Shown: positions 34,600 to 45,732 of the stretch, one piece after another | How the letters are laid out: each line of letters begins with the position of its first letter | How positions within the stretch are numbered: position 1 is the first letter of the stretch | Source: Siphlonurus alternatus | Lineage: Eukaryota; Arthropoda; Insecta; Ephemeroptera; Siphlonuridae | Direction of reading: 5' to 3' | Length of the DNA: 64,000 nucleotides | Assembly (NCBI GenBank): GCA_949825025.1 | Contig: OX463782.1 | Span: 1,933,501-1,997,500 of the forward strand | Translations under genes and position numbers: made by a program | Notes under the pieces: generated by a model | What the model saw: only the letters and a program-made list of their open reading frames with translations | Database searches by the model: none | What the model was told of the DNA's origin: nothing

Positions 34600-36398
34600 C
34601 CCGGGACGTCGTTACCTTTGTTTTCATGAAGTCTATGATGGAAGCATCTTGAATCATTATTTTGTGGATGGCTCCTTTTATCTTCTCTAAAGTTGAAATC
34701 TGAATCTAATAATTAGCTTAAAATTTTAAAATTTATTTCTAGTTTCCTTTCGAACGTTTTATATACTTGTATTCAAAAAAGAAACTTGTGGTGTCACATT
34801 GCGTTCAGCCAGCATGAAGGCTGCTACAGTCAAATTTATTTGTCGTTCCCACCGGAAGTAAGAGGTTTCTAGTCTTGCTATTCATGTCTGAGTTTTGATT
34901 TCTTTTGTAATTAAGTTAGTACTTTCATAACAAATCTTTGTGTAAAATTTTAGATTTCAAATACGGATTGGAAGGACAGAAACTTCACACTTCCGGTTAC
35001 TTCCGGTGGGAATTTCAAATTAATTTCACTATAACGTCACCTGAGTCCCCAGATTTGTCGCACCATTACACCCGCTACATGATGACCACCCACAACGCAA
35101 CATTGGCCGCCGCAAAGCTTAATTACTTTGTATATTAAGGTAAAATACAGGCTGATTTTGTAAAGAAATACAGAACTGAAGGAAAAATTCATTGAATGAC
35201 ATTTTTCTTAGTACTTTATTGTATAACAAGTCTATTAACATGATTTTTTTTATTGTCGAATTAAAAGAATAATGATGAAAATTTATATTAGAGATATTTA
35301 TTTGATCATTTGGCAGTATATGTACAGATTTCTCCGAAAAGCGTTATTAAAATTGGTATAAAAATACAATTGACAACATTTTTTATTAAGTATTTTTCCA
35401 GTAATGTCCCTCATAATTATACAATGTATATTGTAAAAAAGGTATAATAGATTTAAAACAATACTTATTAATATAATGTATCTATATACATGTAAATTAA
35501 GAAAATAATAGTTATTGGCTGTCCCTCATATATAACATTTCAAAATGTTCATAAAAATATTAAAAAATATAATCTGTTGATGCATTTTTTATAATACGCG
35601 TAAATGTATTTAGAATTTAATAAATATTATCAGAAATTTTTAAAATTTCAAAAAAAAAATGTTACCAGTAAAATAAAATTAATGCCACATAAAATTAGAA
35701 TTTTACAAATTTCCTTTGTAACTTTACAAATTTGCAATAATTATTACAATATATTAAATTACCATTAAAAATATGAATTCTAACTCTGGTAAAATCATGG
35801 TTTGAAAAAAAAAAAAAAAAATGTTGTGTAAACTTTTTATTTGCTTATAATATATAAGATATTTTTTTATTTATTGTTATATTGTTACTTGATTATTAAT
35901 GATTAATAGCAAATTAGCATTTAGTCCTGTGAACTGAAAGTTTATTATAAAACAGTCACGTGTCCAAAATATTAGTGGATACGGTTCGAAAGAAACCTAC
36001 AAAATATAATCAAAGAATTGTGAGGCTCATCTAACACATAAAATACAATTAAATTGTTTTTTAAAATTAAAGTTACGTGTGATCTACCATGCAGTATTCT
36101 AAACTTTGGATCAATAAACGAAAACAAAAAATTAAATTGATATTGAAATCATTTGAATTAAAAGAAGAAAATTATCCTCTATTATGTGTCTTAAAAATCA
36201 ATGATTTAAAAAATTTGTCCTAAAAATATGTTACTAACATTTTTAAACCTTGAAATTATGCATTTTCATTTAATAAATAGGCTTTTTTTACTTTACTATA
36301 TTTAGAATGATTAAAGATTTATTAAAAACAACAAATCTTGAGGAATCACTCATTTATTAAATTTAAAATACGAATGTTTTTATTTATACAAATCTCAG
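34600..36398. other. Intergenic AT-rich sequence
   Basis: Contains an inverted pair TTCCCACCGGAAGTAA (34848) / TTACTTCCGGTGGGAA (34997) bounding a ~165-bp segment, a likely small MITE. A 66-codon frame follows (34938) without recognisable homology. Confidence 0.4.
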
Positions 36399-36493
36399 AA
36401 GATTGGGGCATCGCAATTGTTGCACCTGAATGCAACAAGACTTGCAAGGAACATACAAATTTTGAAGTGTCTTGCCAGTTTTGTGAAAACTGA
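36399..36493 (+). CDS. Possible terminal exon of a short Cys-rich peptide
   Basis: After acceptor-like CAAATCTCAG| the frame reads DWGIAIVAPECNKTCKEHTN, FEVSCQFCEN, stop TGA 36491-36493; four Cys as C-x3-C-x9-C-x2-C. No upstream exon found. The segment from the last Cys onward is also present at 22705, which favours a repeat origin. Confidence 0.25.
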
Positions 36494-36678
36494 GGTAGAA
36501 ATTTAACATCTTGGCCTTATGGACGGATACCGGAAATGGAGCTGTTGTAAGAAAATTTTCAAATTAAATTTACTCAAACCATAAGCGATTAAGCTTTAGA
36601 ACATAATATTCTCATTTTTTTTTAATTATTTCATTCCAACCCATTATAGAAAAATATTCTTCGATTCATCGTTTAAAG
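36478..36678 (+). repeat. Family R dispersed repeat
   Basis: TTTTGTGAAAACTGAGGTAG, CCTTATGGACGGATACCGGA, AATGGAGCTGTTGTAAGAAA, CAAACCATAAGCGATTAAGC. Second copy of the 22700 unit. Confidence 0.65.
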
Positions 36679-36679
36679 A

Positions 36680-37620
36680 ATACCGCGTAATAAACTACAA
36701 AAAGTTACTCCAGCAAAATATCTACAATTTAAAAAAATATACATATTATCAATAAATTTTAAAATATGTAACAAAGATATTTTTATTCTCATTAAGATTG
36801 GACCGTGATCTTTATGTATCTAACCTGACATGTTAGAACATGTCGAGTGAAAGGTACGTACAAGGTCATGGTCCTTAATATATTACACACACCTAATACA
36901 TATTTGTACATGTCTACATCATAAACTTTTACTATATATTAGATATAGACACTCAACAAATACCAAATATAAAAATGTCAATGTTATTTTATTAAACAAA
37001 AATTTTATATTAGAAAATGCTCCAGATAAAATGACTTGGCATAAAATAGTAAACAATAGAAAACATTTTTTTAAGAGATCAAAAATTTAAAAAAATCATA
37101 GAGACAAGGTCATGCAAGTTTAATAATAAAATAGCAAAAAAAAAAAAAAAAAAAATTATTTTAATAATATTTTATTATTAAAATTTATAATCGTATTTGT
37201 AAAAAAAAATATAAGAAAATTAAACACTATGTTTAATCATTTGTGTCAAACCTTATTCAATATTATTTAAAATATTATCAAGTTATTAATACATTTATAA
37301 TATCATTTATAAATCAATTTTCATGTTAGTAAATTTTTATATTGACGTATATAAAATTGATTGATAATATAGTGTGTTGGAATTTTTCCTAGGAAATTGC
37401 CCGGAAGTAGATCACTTGCGGATCTTGAATCAGTCAGGGCGTGGTTCTTCCCCCCACCCTGAACGTGTTAAAGTCCTTGGAGCAGGTTGTATATTCATCA
37501 TAAGCCAAACAATTTTTATATCAGGTGATGTAGAAGTTACTTTATTACTCACGGGATAATTAAGTGGCGCTCGTGCTTGGCTGTGAAATGTGCTATATTA
37601 TGTAGATGTAACTGTATTAA
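36680..37620. other. Intergenic AT-rich sequence
   Basis: Nothing recognised besides short A-runs. Confidence 0.4.
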
Positions 37621-37621
37621 T

Positions 37622-37757
37622 ACCAAAAATATACATAGATGATATATCATATACATAATTATGTACATAATGTACATAATTATATACATAATATATAATA
37701 TGTACATAATCATATACATAATTATGTATATGATGTATCATCTATGTATTTTTGGTG
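37622..37757. repeat. 136-bp AT-rich palindrome
   Basis: ACCAAAAATATACATAGATG, ATATATCATATACATAATTA mirrored through TAATTATGTATATGATGTAT, CATCTATGTATTTTTGGT. Can extrude a long hairpin; possibly a MITE. Confidence 0.75.
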
Positions 37758-38004
37758 AAAATAATAAATAAAATAAATAAGGAAGATTGATAAGTTGGAT
37801 CTCAAAATATTTTACAAATATATTTTATCATTTGTTTTATATATTTTAAAATTCAGAGACATATACGTCTATGGCCAGATATTTTTTTTATATATTTTAA
37901 AATTGAGAGACATATACGTCTATGGGCAAACCAAAGTTTTCATTTACGATGAAGGTTTCATGGGAAAATAGCGGCATTCATCGATCGAGCCATTCGAGCG
38001 TTTA

Positions 38005-38200
38005 TAAAATATTTTCCCTCGACCGAAATAATGAGCTATACTGCTATTTCAGGTGAGTGCAGTTATGAGCTATAAATCGATATAAAATAAAACTTATTTT
38101 TGCTCTCACCTGAATTAGCAGATAGCTCATTAATTATTGCAACGAAATTGTGGTAAGCACTAAGCAGATAGCTCATTATTGCGGACGAGGGACGATCTAT
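38005..38200. mobile_element. Family C palindromic element
   Basis: ACCGAAATAATGAGCTATAC to GCAGATAGCTCATTATTGCG, ending GGACGAGGGACGAT. Confidence 0.78.
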
Positions 38201-38307
38201 AGTTCATGCTTAATTAAGAGGAAGGAAGAAAGTATTTTTCTTTTTTTCAACAATATGTGTAAAAAAACACGTAATTCTTTAAAAAAAATTAAATACTATT
38301 ATTGTAT

Positions 38308-38309
<2 letters not shown>

Positions 38310-38380
<71 letters not shown>
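38310..38380. repeat. (TA)n microsatellite
   Basis: About 35 TA units, followed within 70 bp by the AAAT array. Confidence 0.95.
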
Positions 38381-38383
<3 letters not shown>

Positions 38384-38446
38384 ATATTCTTTATGAACTA
38401 TTCTTTATGAATTATAATCGGATTACCTAACCTGTAGTCTGTTTTT

Positions 38447-38686
<240 letters not shown>

Positions 38687-38924
38687 AAAACATCAACTCG
38701 TGCTCACAAATGTCAACTTCTCCTTTGGATTTGAAAACTGCATCATATCATCAGAGTTTTCATCTCTATAGTATCATGTAAATTTACCTTTATTGAAATT
38801 GTTATGTGGGCTACGTAACTCAAAGAGACGGGCTCTCATTGTCTAGCTCTGGCTCATTCGTCAAACTCTTGACAGACAGACCACTCGCGTCGTCTTTGTG
38901 ACTTACCGGACAAAATTTGGTCAA

Positions 38925-39168
38925 CATGTCGTCACACGAGTTCAAATAAATTTATTCTTTTACTCAATTTCAACGTCTCTACTCATATTTTTACCTCATA
39001 TTTTGCACTTTTTCACCTTCTTTCCTCTTATTGAGCATAATATGTTAGAAATATTGTCTTCATTTCATCCTCACTTTGAGCGAAGAAGAAATATGATGTG
39101 TTTTAGAGGTAAAAAGATTAGGTTCCGTTTAGACGTGATGAGTTGAAGACGTAATTTTTCAAATAGAG
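38925..39168 (+). mobile_element. Family B MITE, shortened
   Basis: CACACGAGTTCAAATAAATT to GACGTAATTTTTCAAATAG; the central part is deleted in places. Confidence 0.75.
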
Positions 39169-39214
39169 GCTACTCTCAGAAATGTGAAAAATTAGAAATT
39201 CTGAGGTCGATATC

Positions 39215-39358
39215 TTTGATATGGTCGTTAGGTTTTTATTCAACAGATATCTTTCGGCTCCCTCAGATCGGCCAGTGAAATTTGTCGTTAAAAATTACAT
39301 ACCAATGACTGAAGACGTTACAAAAATAGGACGATAATCAAGTTAAATGTGGACCAGA
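39215..39358 (-). repeat. Family Q dispersed repeat
   Basis: CCAATGACTGAAGACGTTAC on plus is the inverse of the family Q core; ends with GTTAAATGTGGACCAG, the inverse of GGTCCACATTAAAC. Confidence 0.55.
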
Positions 39359-39877
39359 GTAAGAGGGCAACGAAAATAAAATTAGAGAGATTTAACAAAA
39401 AGTGTATTATTGATAGATATTTTGTTGGTCGTTTGACCCCTATCCTATATATTGTTAAAGCGTCAGATATTAAATCCTTTGGTAATGCTGGGGTTAATGT
39501 GTCAAAATTCACCATATATATTAGTGCGTACCAAATTGTAAGAACAGGAGCAAGAGTGAGACGTTCGTACTATCCCGAAGTGTGAAAAAAAAATAAAGAA
39601 AATAAAATAAAAAGTAACATATATAATATATGTCGTATATAAGAACCTTAACTACACTATTTAATTTATTTTCAAAACATTGTATACAGTATAGACTTCA
39701 CTAACTTGTAAGTAGTGAGTATAAGTTTAAAAAAAAAAAAATACAATTGAATTAAACTTCAAACATAAACTAAAAAAATATATATATATTTCTTAGAAAA
39801 GAATTAAATCAATTTAAAAGTAAATACTTTTGACAGTCAAATATATCTAATTTTTTCGTTCTTCCTTTTTTTTTTAG

Positions 39878-39991
39878 GCATCAAGTTTTCTGCCGTGCTT
39901 TACCGTCTGTGCCAAGCGTTATTATTTCTGCTCACGTTCACTTCTGCCAATATTGTCTCACGGGTTGACAAAATAAATCAAGTCCCAACGT
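39878..39991 (+). CDS. Possible terminal exon with strong acceptor
   Basis: A pyrimidine tract TTCCTTTTTTTTTTAG precedes 39878. The frame with codon ATC at 39880 reads IKFSAVLYRLCQALLFLLTF, TSANIVSRVDKINQVPT, stop 39991. All three frames are open for some distance, so coding status is doubtful. Confidence 0.18.
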
Positions 39992-40299
39992 AAATTTATG
40001 ACGCTTTTTATTTTGAAAGAACCCAAGTCTATCTTACTAATTAAATTAAAGTATTTCTTACAGTATATTTTTTTTTTAAAAAATTATTGTATATTTCATT
40101 ATTTCTTAGTAGGAAAAATATATTTATGAATGCGTCTAACGTTTGAAACGTATAATATTATAGTGAATAAATTTAAGAAAAAAAAAAAACGTTTGAATTT
40201 TTTGCTTACATAAATCATGATATTATTGATTCATTTCGAATTTACTCAGCGTGAGCTGCTGGTGTATATCTAACTAAGACGTTTTAGACTTTAAATAAC

Positions 40300-40350
40300 A
40301 TAAGGGAACCATGGAAACCTAATTACAGTAATTACTCCTGTAAGATAGTC
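40300..40350 (-). mobile_element. SINE core fragment
   Basis: GGGAACCATGGAAACCTAAT then GATAGTC match the reverse complement of the shared core only. Confidence 0.35.
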
Positions 40351-40384
40351 TGCATTAGATCCTTGAATAACTCATAACTCATAT

Positions 40385-40632
40385 ATATAACTCATCTTTT
40401 ACACGTCTAAACCTAATCTTTTTACCTCTAAAACATATCTTATTTCCTCTTCGCTCAAACTGAGGATAAAATTAAGATAATATTTCTAACATTTTATGTT
40501 CAAGAAGAGGAAAAAATATGTAATCTCGTCTTTTTCACCTCTTTTTTCCTCTAAAGTGGTGCAAAATAAGAGGAGAAAATACGAAAGGAGAGTTAAATAG
40601 CGAAGAAAAGATGAAATTTAATTCAATTCGGG
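40385..40632 (-). mobile_element. Family B MITE
   Basis: CATCTTTTACACGTCTAAAC to GATGAAATTTAATTCAATTC, all internal blocks in reverse. Confidence 0.78.
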
Positions 40633-41150
40633 TAATGCAACTTGTAGTAATTATTATCGTCTTTAATTTTTTTTAAATCTAATACACATCATAAAAATAA
40701 AATTAATTATAAAATTTTGCACTTTAAGTTTATTTATTGTAGAATGAAAAAAATTATTTTAAGGAAAAATTATATCAATTAAGAAATAATGAATCCATCA
40801 AAGATGTACATATGATCGTTTCCAGCTCTTAAGAGTTAAGTTAATTTTGAAAAAAAAATTATGCAAAATAATATCAAGTTTTTCATTCATAATATAAATT
40901 AGAACTGCGGTGACTTTGATAAAAATTTAGTCAAATGAGCATCTAAAAAAAAGTATTTAAAAATTATTAACTCAATAAAAAAATTAAACCTATATTTATT
41001 ATTTATTCTTTTTTTATTTAATCCTTTATACCTTTATCTTTGGGTGTAAAAAATAGTTTTGTCATCATAATGGTGTAATCTTTAAAAAAACACATTATTT
41101 TATAATTTCATCAAAATTTTCAATTGTAATGAAACCAAATGTTGTCTTAC

Positions 41151-41242
41151 CTGTAAGGTGTTCATGCTGCCACTACACACTGACTATTGGGAGAGTGGTC
41201 CATCTCTGCAAGGTATGAGTCATCAACAAAGATGGAACTGAG
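41151..41242 (-). CDS. Possible first exon (start codon plus donor)
   Basis: Minus strand: TCAGTT initiator-like site (41242-41237), then ATG at 41165 encoding MNTLQ up to the excellent donor ACAG|GTAAGAC (41150). Only five codons, no second exon found; offered because the donor is near consensus and the block is GC-richer than its surroundings. Confidence 0.22.
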
Positions 41243-41410
41243 CCTCAGGCCAGATGACCTTAATGACCTTTGTATGACGAGGCTTTATCAGACAATGTAC
41301 AACATATAGCAACGTGTTGAAGGTAAATTTACACGATTTTTTATTTAATGCATATTTTTTTTGTATGTGAATTTATGCTCAATTTACATAAATGCAGTTT
41401 TACAGCGACT

Positions 41411-41796
41411 TAAGGTAGAGATAACGCCAATCAGCTGTTCGACGTAGTCCCTTTGATTAACATGTGAATTTGATTAGCAAATTCACAAAAATTCTGATTT
41501 TTTTTTTGAAAGGCAGATATTATAGTGCTTAAAAGAAGTTAAAAGCCATAAAAAAATTTCAAAGCAATTTAATTTAACGAGCTGATTTTTTTCGGCATAG
41601 GGCTTTTTCATGAAGAGACAAACAAAAAACTTAATTAAAAAAAAAATCGGCTCGGTTGATTGTTTTGAAACTTTTTCTATGGCTTTTAGGCACTAATATT
41701 TGCCTTTAAAAAAATTCAGAATTGTTGTGAACTTGCTAAGGTTTACATGCTAATCAAAGGGGACTACGTCAAACAGCTGAGCGACGTTATCTATAA
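41411..41796. mobile_element. Family G palindromic MITE
   Basis: TAAGGTAGAGATAACGCCAA to CAGCTGAGCGACGTTATCTA, same inner blocks. Confidence 0.8.
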
Positions 41797-41907
41797 TATA
41801 TTTAATACGAATATTATGATCTGAAATCATAAAAGTTGCAATCTTTATTTATGATACGTGTTAATTGTCACAACGTGGCATATTATTACCTTAATTATTA
41901 TTATTAA

Positions 41908-42306
41908 AGGGCTCTTAAAACAATAAAAGGGTTTAAAAAATATGATTCATGTAGAACATATTTTAGGGAACTGAACATGTTAACTTTACCGTGTATTTAT
42001 ATTTACAAATGTGCAATGTATAAAAGACTACATGCTGAGTCATACGATCAAGTTTCCGACATTTCTCCATACAATACAAGAAATAAATCGAAGGTAGTAG
42101 TAAAAAAACACCAATCTGCTTTTTATAAAAATAATCCATATTACCAAACGCATAAAATTCACGATTTTATACCACAATCATTGCGAGATGAAAGTAGTGA
42201 TAATGTATTCAAAAATAAACTGAAAACTATCTTAATAAAAAAAGAGTATTACAATATTAAAGAATTTTATTCAGAGGACACAAAAATAACAGATGGAGAT
42301 ATGTAG
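41908..42306 (+). pseudogene. Reverse-transcriptase C terminus of a truncated non-LTR retrotransposon
   Basis: The open frame reads RALKTIKGFKKYDSCRTYFR, ELNMLTLPCIYIYKCAMYKR ... YNTRNKSK ... KIHDFIPQSLRDES ... VFKNKLKTILIKKEYYNI, ending TAG. The S-C-R-x-x-F-x-x-L-N-x-L-T-L-P and N-T-R-x-K blocks mark the end of LINE pol proteins of the Jockey/I type. Only ~130 codons remain, so the copy is dead. Confidence 0.85.
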
Positions 42307-42419
42307 CAAACTGGAACGTAGCTGACACAGCATAATAATTACTATAGTGAGAAAACCAATATATTAATGTAAAACTTAATTATCATCCATTAAGATTATC
42401 AAGATAATGTGATACAGTG

Positions 42420-42450
<31 letters not shown>

Positions 42451-42945
42451 AAAAATAACATCAAACATGTGATTGTGGTTAAATTTTCATATTAAAATTT
42501 TATAATTTTCATAATAATTCATACAAGAAGAGTAAGTGCATCAAGAAACTTATTGTACTGTGAAAAGAAGAAATAAATTATGTGAATATATGACAATTTA
42601 TGCAAAAGTGCTTTTTAAATAACTAATTTACTACTAGTAAATTGTTAAAGTAACTAATTATTTTGTCAAGATGTATAGACTTTTAATTGAATTTAAAAGT
42701 TGTGTGTTAAATATATTATGGTGCTAATGTGATGTTTAAAAGGACACAATTTTAATTATTGTATTAATTTTATAGATCATATATATTTTAAATATTGTTT
42801 GGGTAAATGTGTTTAAATTTATTAAATTTAGGCTAATTTTAATTAGAATTAAGTATGTTACATATTTAATGTAATAATTGACGTGATCCATGCTGTACAG
42901 CCTATGATCGAAATAAAAATTTGAATTTGAATTTGAATTTGAATT
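41908..42945 (+). mobile_element. 5'-truncated LINE, copy A
   Basis: Pol C terminus (to 42306), a ~600-bp AT-rich 3' UTR with an A-run (42421-42448), and a 3' end TGTACAGCCTATGATCGAAA followed by (TTTGAA)n at 42911-42945, a LINE-type tail. 5' truncation falls at about 41908. Confidence 0.8.
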
Positions 42946-43043
42946 ATTATGGTTGTACTGAAATCGTGTCGTATTTTTTCACTCATGGATAAGATTTATC
43001 CGGCTTCATGGGTTGTATTAATTCATGATGCATTTTCCACAAA

Positions 43044-43110
43044 TTTTTAAAAATAGTTTTCTGACTTAACATTCAGAGTAGCATAATTTGGTATACACTT
43101 TGTTATTTCT
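43044..43110 (+). mobile_element. Family A half-arm fragment
   Basis: AAAAATAGTTTTCTGACTTA, then CAGAGTAGCATAATTTGGTA: the right arm only. Confidence 0.5.
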
Positions 43111-43199
43111 GTAATCTAAAATCGCTTTACATATATAATATTATAAAAGTAATTATGTTTCTCATGATATAATTTTTTTCTTAATTTTTTTTATTTTTT

Positions 43200-43410
43200 T
43201 TTACAGGTTCAAGGCCGAATAATGGGTTGAGATAAGGGAGGGAAAGAATGGTGAACACGACATGTCAAGCGTCTCAACATTACTTGAAGTGAGAATGAGG
43301 AAATCGTGGAAACCATAGTCAGGATGGCCTAAAGTGATGTCCAAAGTCTGGGGAACCATGCACAAGTGCATCACTGCACTGGGTGGAAAGCGAGATGAAT
43401 TTTTGATAAA
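43200..43410 (-). mobile_element. 5S-type SINE 3' part
   Basis: Minus strand reads TTCATCTCGCTTTCCACCCA, GTGCATGGTTCCCCAGACTT, CCATCCTGACTATGGTTTCC, then ATTATTCGGCCTTGAACCTG. Confidence 0.7.
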
Positions 43411-43764
43411 AATAAATATATAAATAAGTATAAAAAAATGCGTTCTGGTAAATTTGAACGATACACACAAATCGAAACTTCAAGACCAATTTGCTGACTC
43501 TGCAAATTTTAACGTACCAGCTATGCAGGCTGGTTGTATTCGAGAATCAAAGCCGGCTTAAAATGCCAAATGTAAAGAAGATTCGGTCCTCTCTTACGCT
43601 GTAACAAACATATATTAAGACACTAGTTTGAAACCATCCGCAAAGATTTCACTACGCCAGAAAATTAGTCCAGTCCTATAGCAATAATGCCTTACTGAAT
43701 GTGATGTTTCGCCGAACGTATGTTAAATGTGAACATCAACGTTAAGACATAATGGAGTATCGAC

Positions 43765-44060
43765 CTCAAAATTTTTTATTGCAGAAATGGATAGAGGGTG
43801 CAAAGTTATACCACTCTGATTTTTTTTCAGATTTTTTATAGCCCTGGAACTATTTTTAAAAAAATTATTGAAAGTCCTTTTTGTGACGTTACGCGGCAAC
43901 AAGTCCTATCTTTTTCTTAAAAGGAGAGATTCCTCGTGACGTCACAAAATGGACTTTCAATAATTTTTAAAAATAGTCCCAGGGCTGTAAAAAATCTGAA
44001 AAAATCAGGGTGGCATAACTTTGCACCCTCTATCCATTTCTGCAATAAAAAAATTGAGGT
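43765..44060. mobile_element. Family A-related MITE with a different centre
   Basis: Arms GCAGAAATGGATAGAGGGTG and the matching right arm, but the centre is TTTTGTGACGTCAC-like on both sides around AAGTCCTATCTTTTTCTTAA, and the ends read CGACCTCA / TGAGGTCG instead of ATGGACAAC. Confidence 0.7.
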
Positions 44061-44204
44061 CGATGACACATACAACATGTCACCGCTTCACATGGCGGTT
44101 TCTGATGGTACTTCAACCTTTAACCCAGAAAGGAACATTGGCAGCTAAGGAGTATTGATATAATACAATATACCACAACATCACACCGTATTGCTGACCA
44201 TTCT

Positions 44205-44310
44205 AATTTAAATTTCCATGATTTTCTCAGTCACAATTAGGTAAATGCTCAATGCTGAGATGTATTGCTTTAGACGACAGTCGCCTCGGTTTGGAAAAGG
44301 ACTCATAATA
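44205..44310 (+). mobile_element. SINE tail fragment
   Basis: TTTCCATGATTTTCTCAGTC, ACAATTAGGTAAATGCTC, CAGTCGCCTCGGTTT: degenerate shared core and end. Confidence 0.45.
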
Positions 44311-44534
44311 TTTAAGTATTAACTAATATGTTTTCATATAAAAAATTAACAAATACGCCGGAGAATTTTTGTAGTTTTGTTAAGTGCCTGTAAAGTATGT
44401 GACTTCTTCTGCTTCCAATTATTAAATGAATGGTGCATGAATTAAAATATCCTGAACTTATATAGGTATTACTTCTATTAAGATTGTAATTACATATATC
44501 TTTTATATAATTTCATTTGTTATATAGTTGTTAA

Positions 44535-44932
44535 ATAAAGGTCGAGCGTGGCGCAGTGCATTGACCGGTTCTCGTTAGATCACCGAAGTCAGGCTACGTC
44601 GAGCGTGGTTAGTACTTGGATGGGTGACCGTTTCGAGTAAAAAATACGCTGCTCCCTCCCTGGGGTAAATTCATCTCGCTTTCCACCCAGTGCAGTGATG
44701 CACTTGTGTGTGGTTCCTCAGGCTTTGGACATCGCTTTGGTCCATTGAGAAAAAGTAGAGGTGTCCGTCCTGACTGAGGTTTTCCACGGTTCCCTCAGTC
44801 TCACCTCAGCGAATACTGGGACGCGTAAGCATGCAAGCCGTGGTCACTATCCGTTCCCTACCTTATCCCTACCCAGTACCCCGCCGCGAGCTTTAAGCTC
44901 TTAGGGGTGTATCCTTGTAAAAAAAAAATTAA
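44535..44932 (+). mobile_element. 5S-headed SINE, well preserved
   Basis: Head GCATTGACCGGTTCTCGTTA, GATCACCGAAGTCAGGCTAC, TTAGTACTTGGATGGGTGACC; middle part; core CTGACTGAGGTTTTCCACGG; end TTAGGGGTGTATCCTTGT plus A-tail. Nearly identical to 50008-50407, so recently active. Confidence 0.9.
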
Positions 44933-45168
44933 TTCCAACTAAATAAAAGTGTTAAGTGATGGATTAATAATTATAAGCAATGGAAAACTTCTATAATTAT
45001 TAATTATAAAACGTGCAGCAATTAAAAACGACGAGAATCCCTATATGCAGTAAAGCCAGCTGTCGTTTGGATTAATTAATCTAATTATTTTTTAATACAA
45101 ATTATTAGAGCTAGGTATATTTTAGATCGAGCTATAGGAGAATAGATTATATCTTTTGTAACCAATAA

Positions 45169-45212
45169 GGATTCTTGTATATAACCTCGAGGTTACATAC
45201 AAAATCCTTGCT
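45169..45212. repeat. Near-perfect palindrome upstream of EMC8
   Basis: AAGGATTCTTGTATATAACC mirrored by GGTTACATACAAAATCCTT around CTCGAGG. The AAGGATTxTTGTAT arm resembles the inner arm of the intron 2 hairpin, suggesting a common mini-element. Confidence 0.6.
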
Positions 45213-45537
45213 TGTAACACAATCAGGGGTACAAAAAAAAATCGATTATTTATAATATATCATCATTATTATTATACGTGCACTGTAAAAATAAGATCAG
45301 ATCTTTTATTCTTTATGTGCACCTTTGTTCCTTTTGATATAATTATTTTAAAAATACAGAAAAATAACCCGCTTTCCGCACATGCAGCGACATCTATTTG
45401 TGAAGTTGTGAAACGTTACGAATTGTACATGTCATACGCATAACAGCTGATAGTATTATTGTGGAGTTAAAAGTGTTGCAAGCAACGTTAATTTTGTTAA
45501 ATTATCCCATATCTAAGTAAAGAAAGTGTATTTAACA

Positions 45538-45732
45538 ATGAGTGAGATCAGATTCAGCCCCCGGGCTTACTGTAAAATTATTCTGCACGCCGCCAAGTAC
45601 CCTCATGCGGCGGTGAACGGTGTTCTGCTGGCTGCAGAGGGCAAGAAGAAGGGGGGCGTGGTGGTAGATGCAGTGCCTCTCTTCCACCTCAGCCTAAACT
45701 TGGCTCCCATGGCTGAGATCGCACTGATGCAG
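45538..45732 (+). CDS. EMC8: EMC8 exon 1
   Basis: 65 codons from ATG (AACAATGAG) to donor CAG|GTCAGT, phase 0. Holds the first half of the MPN-like domain, ending EIALMQ. No TATA box is evident upstream. Confidence 0.95.

Noticed and set aside
39349..39585. 78-aa ORF (RYFVGRLTPILYIVK...)
   Set aside because: Overlaps family Q repeat at its left end, has no recognised motif and AT-driven codon use.
44543..44640. 5S rRNA gene
   Set aside because: Only the internal promoter part resembles 5S; ends and length are those of a SINE.
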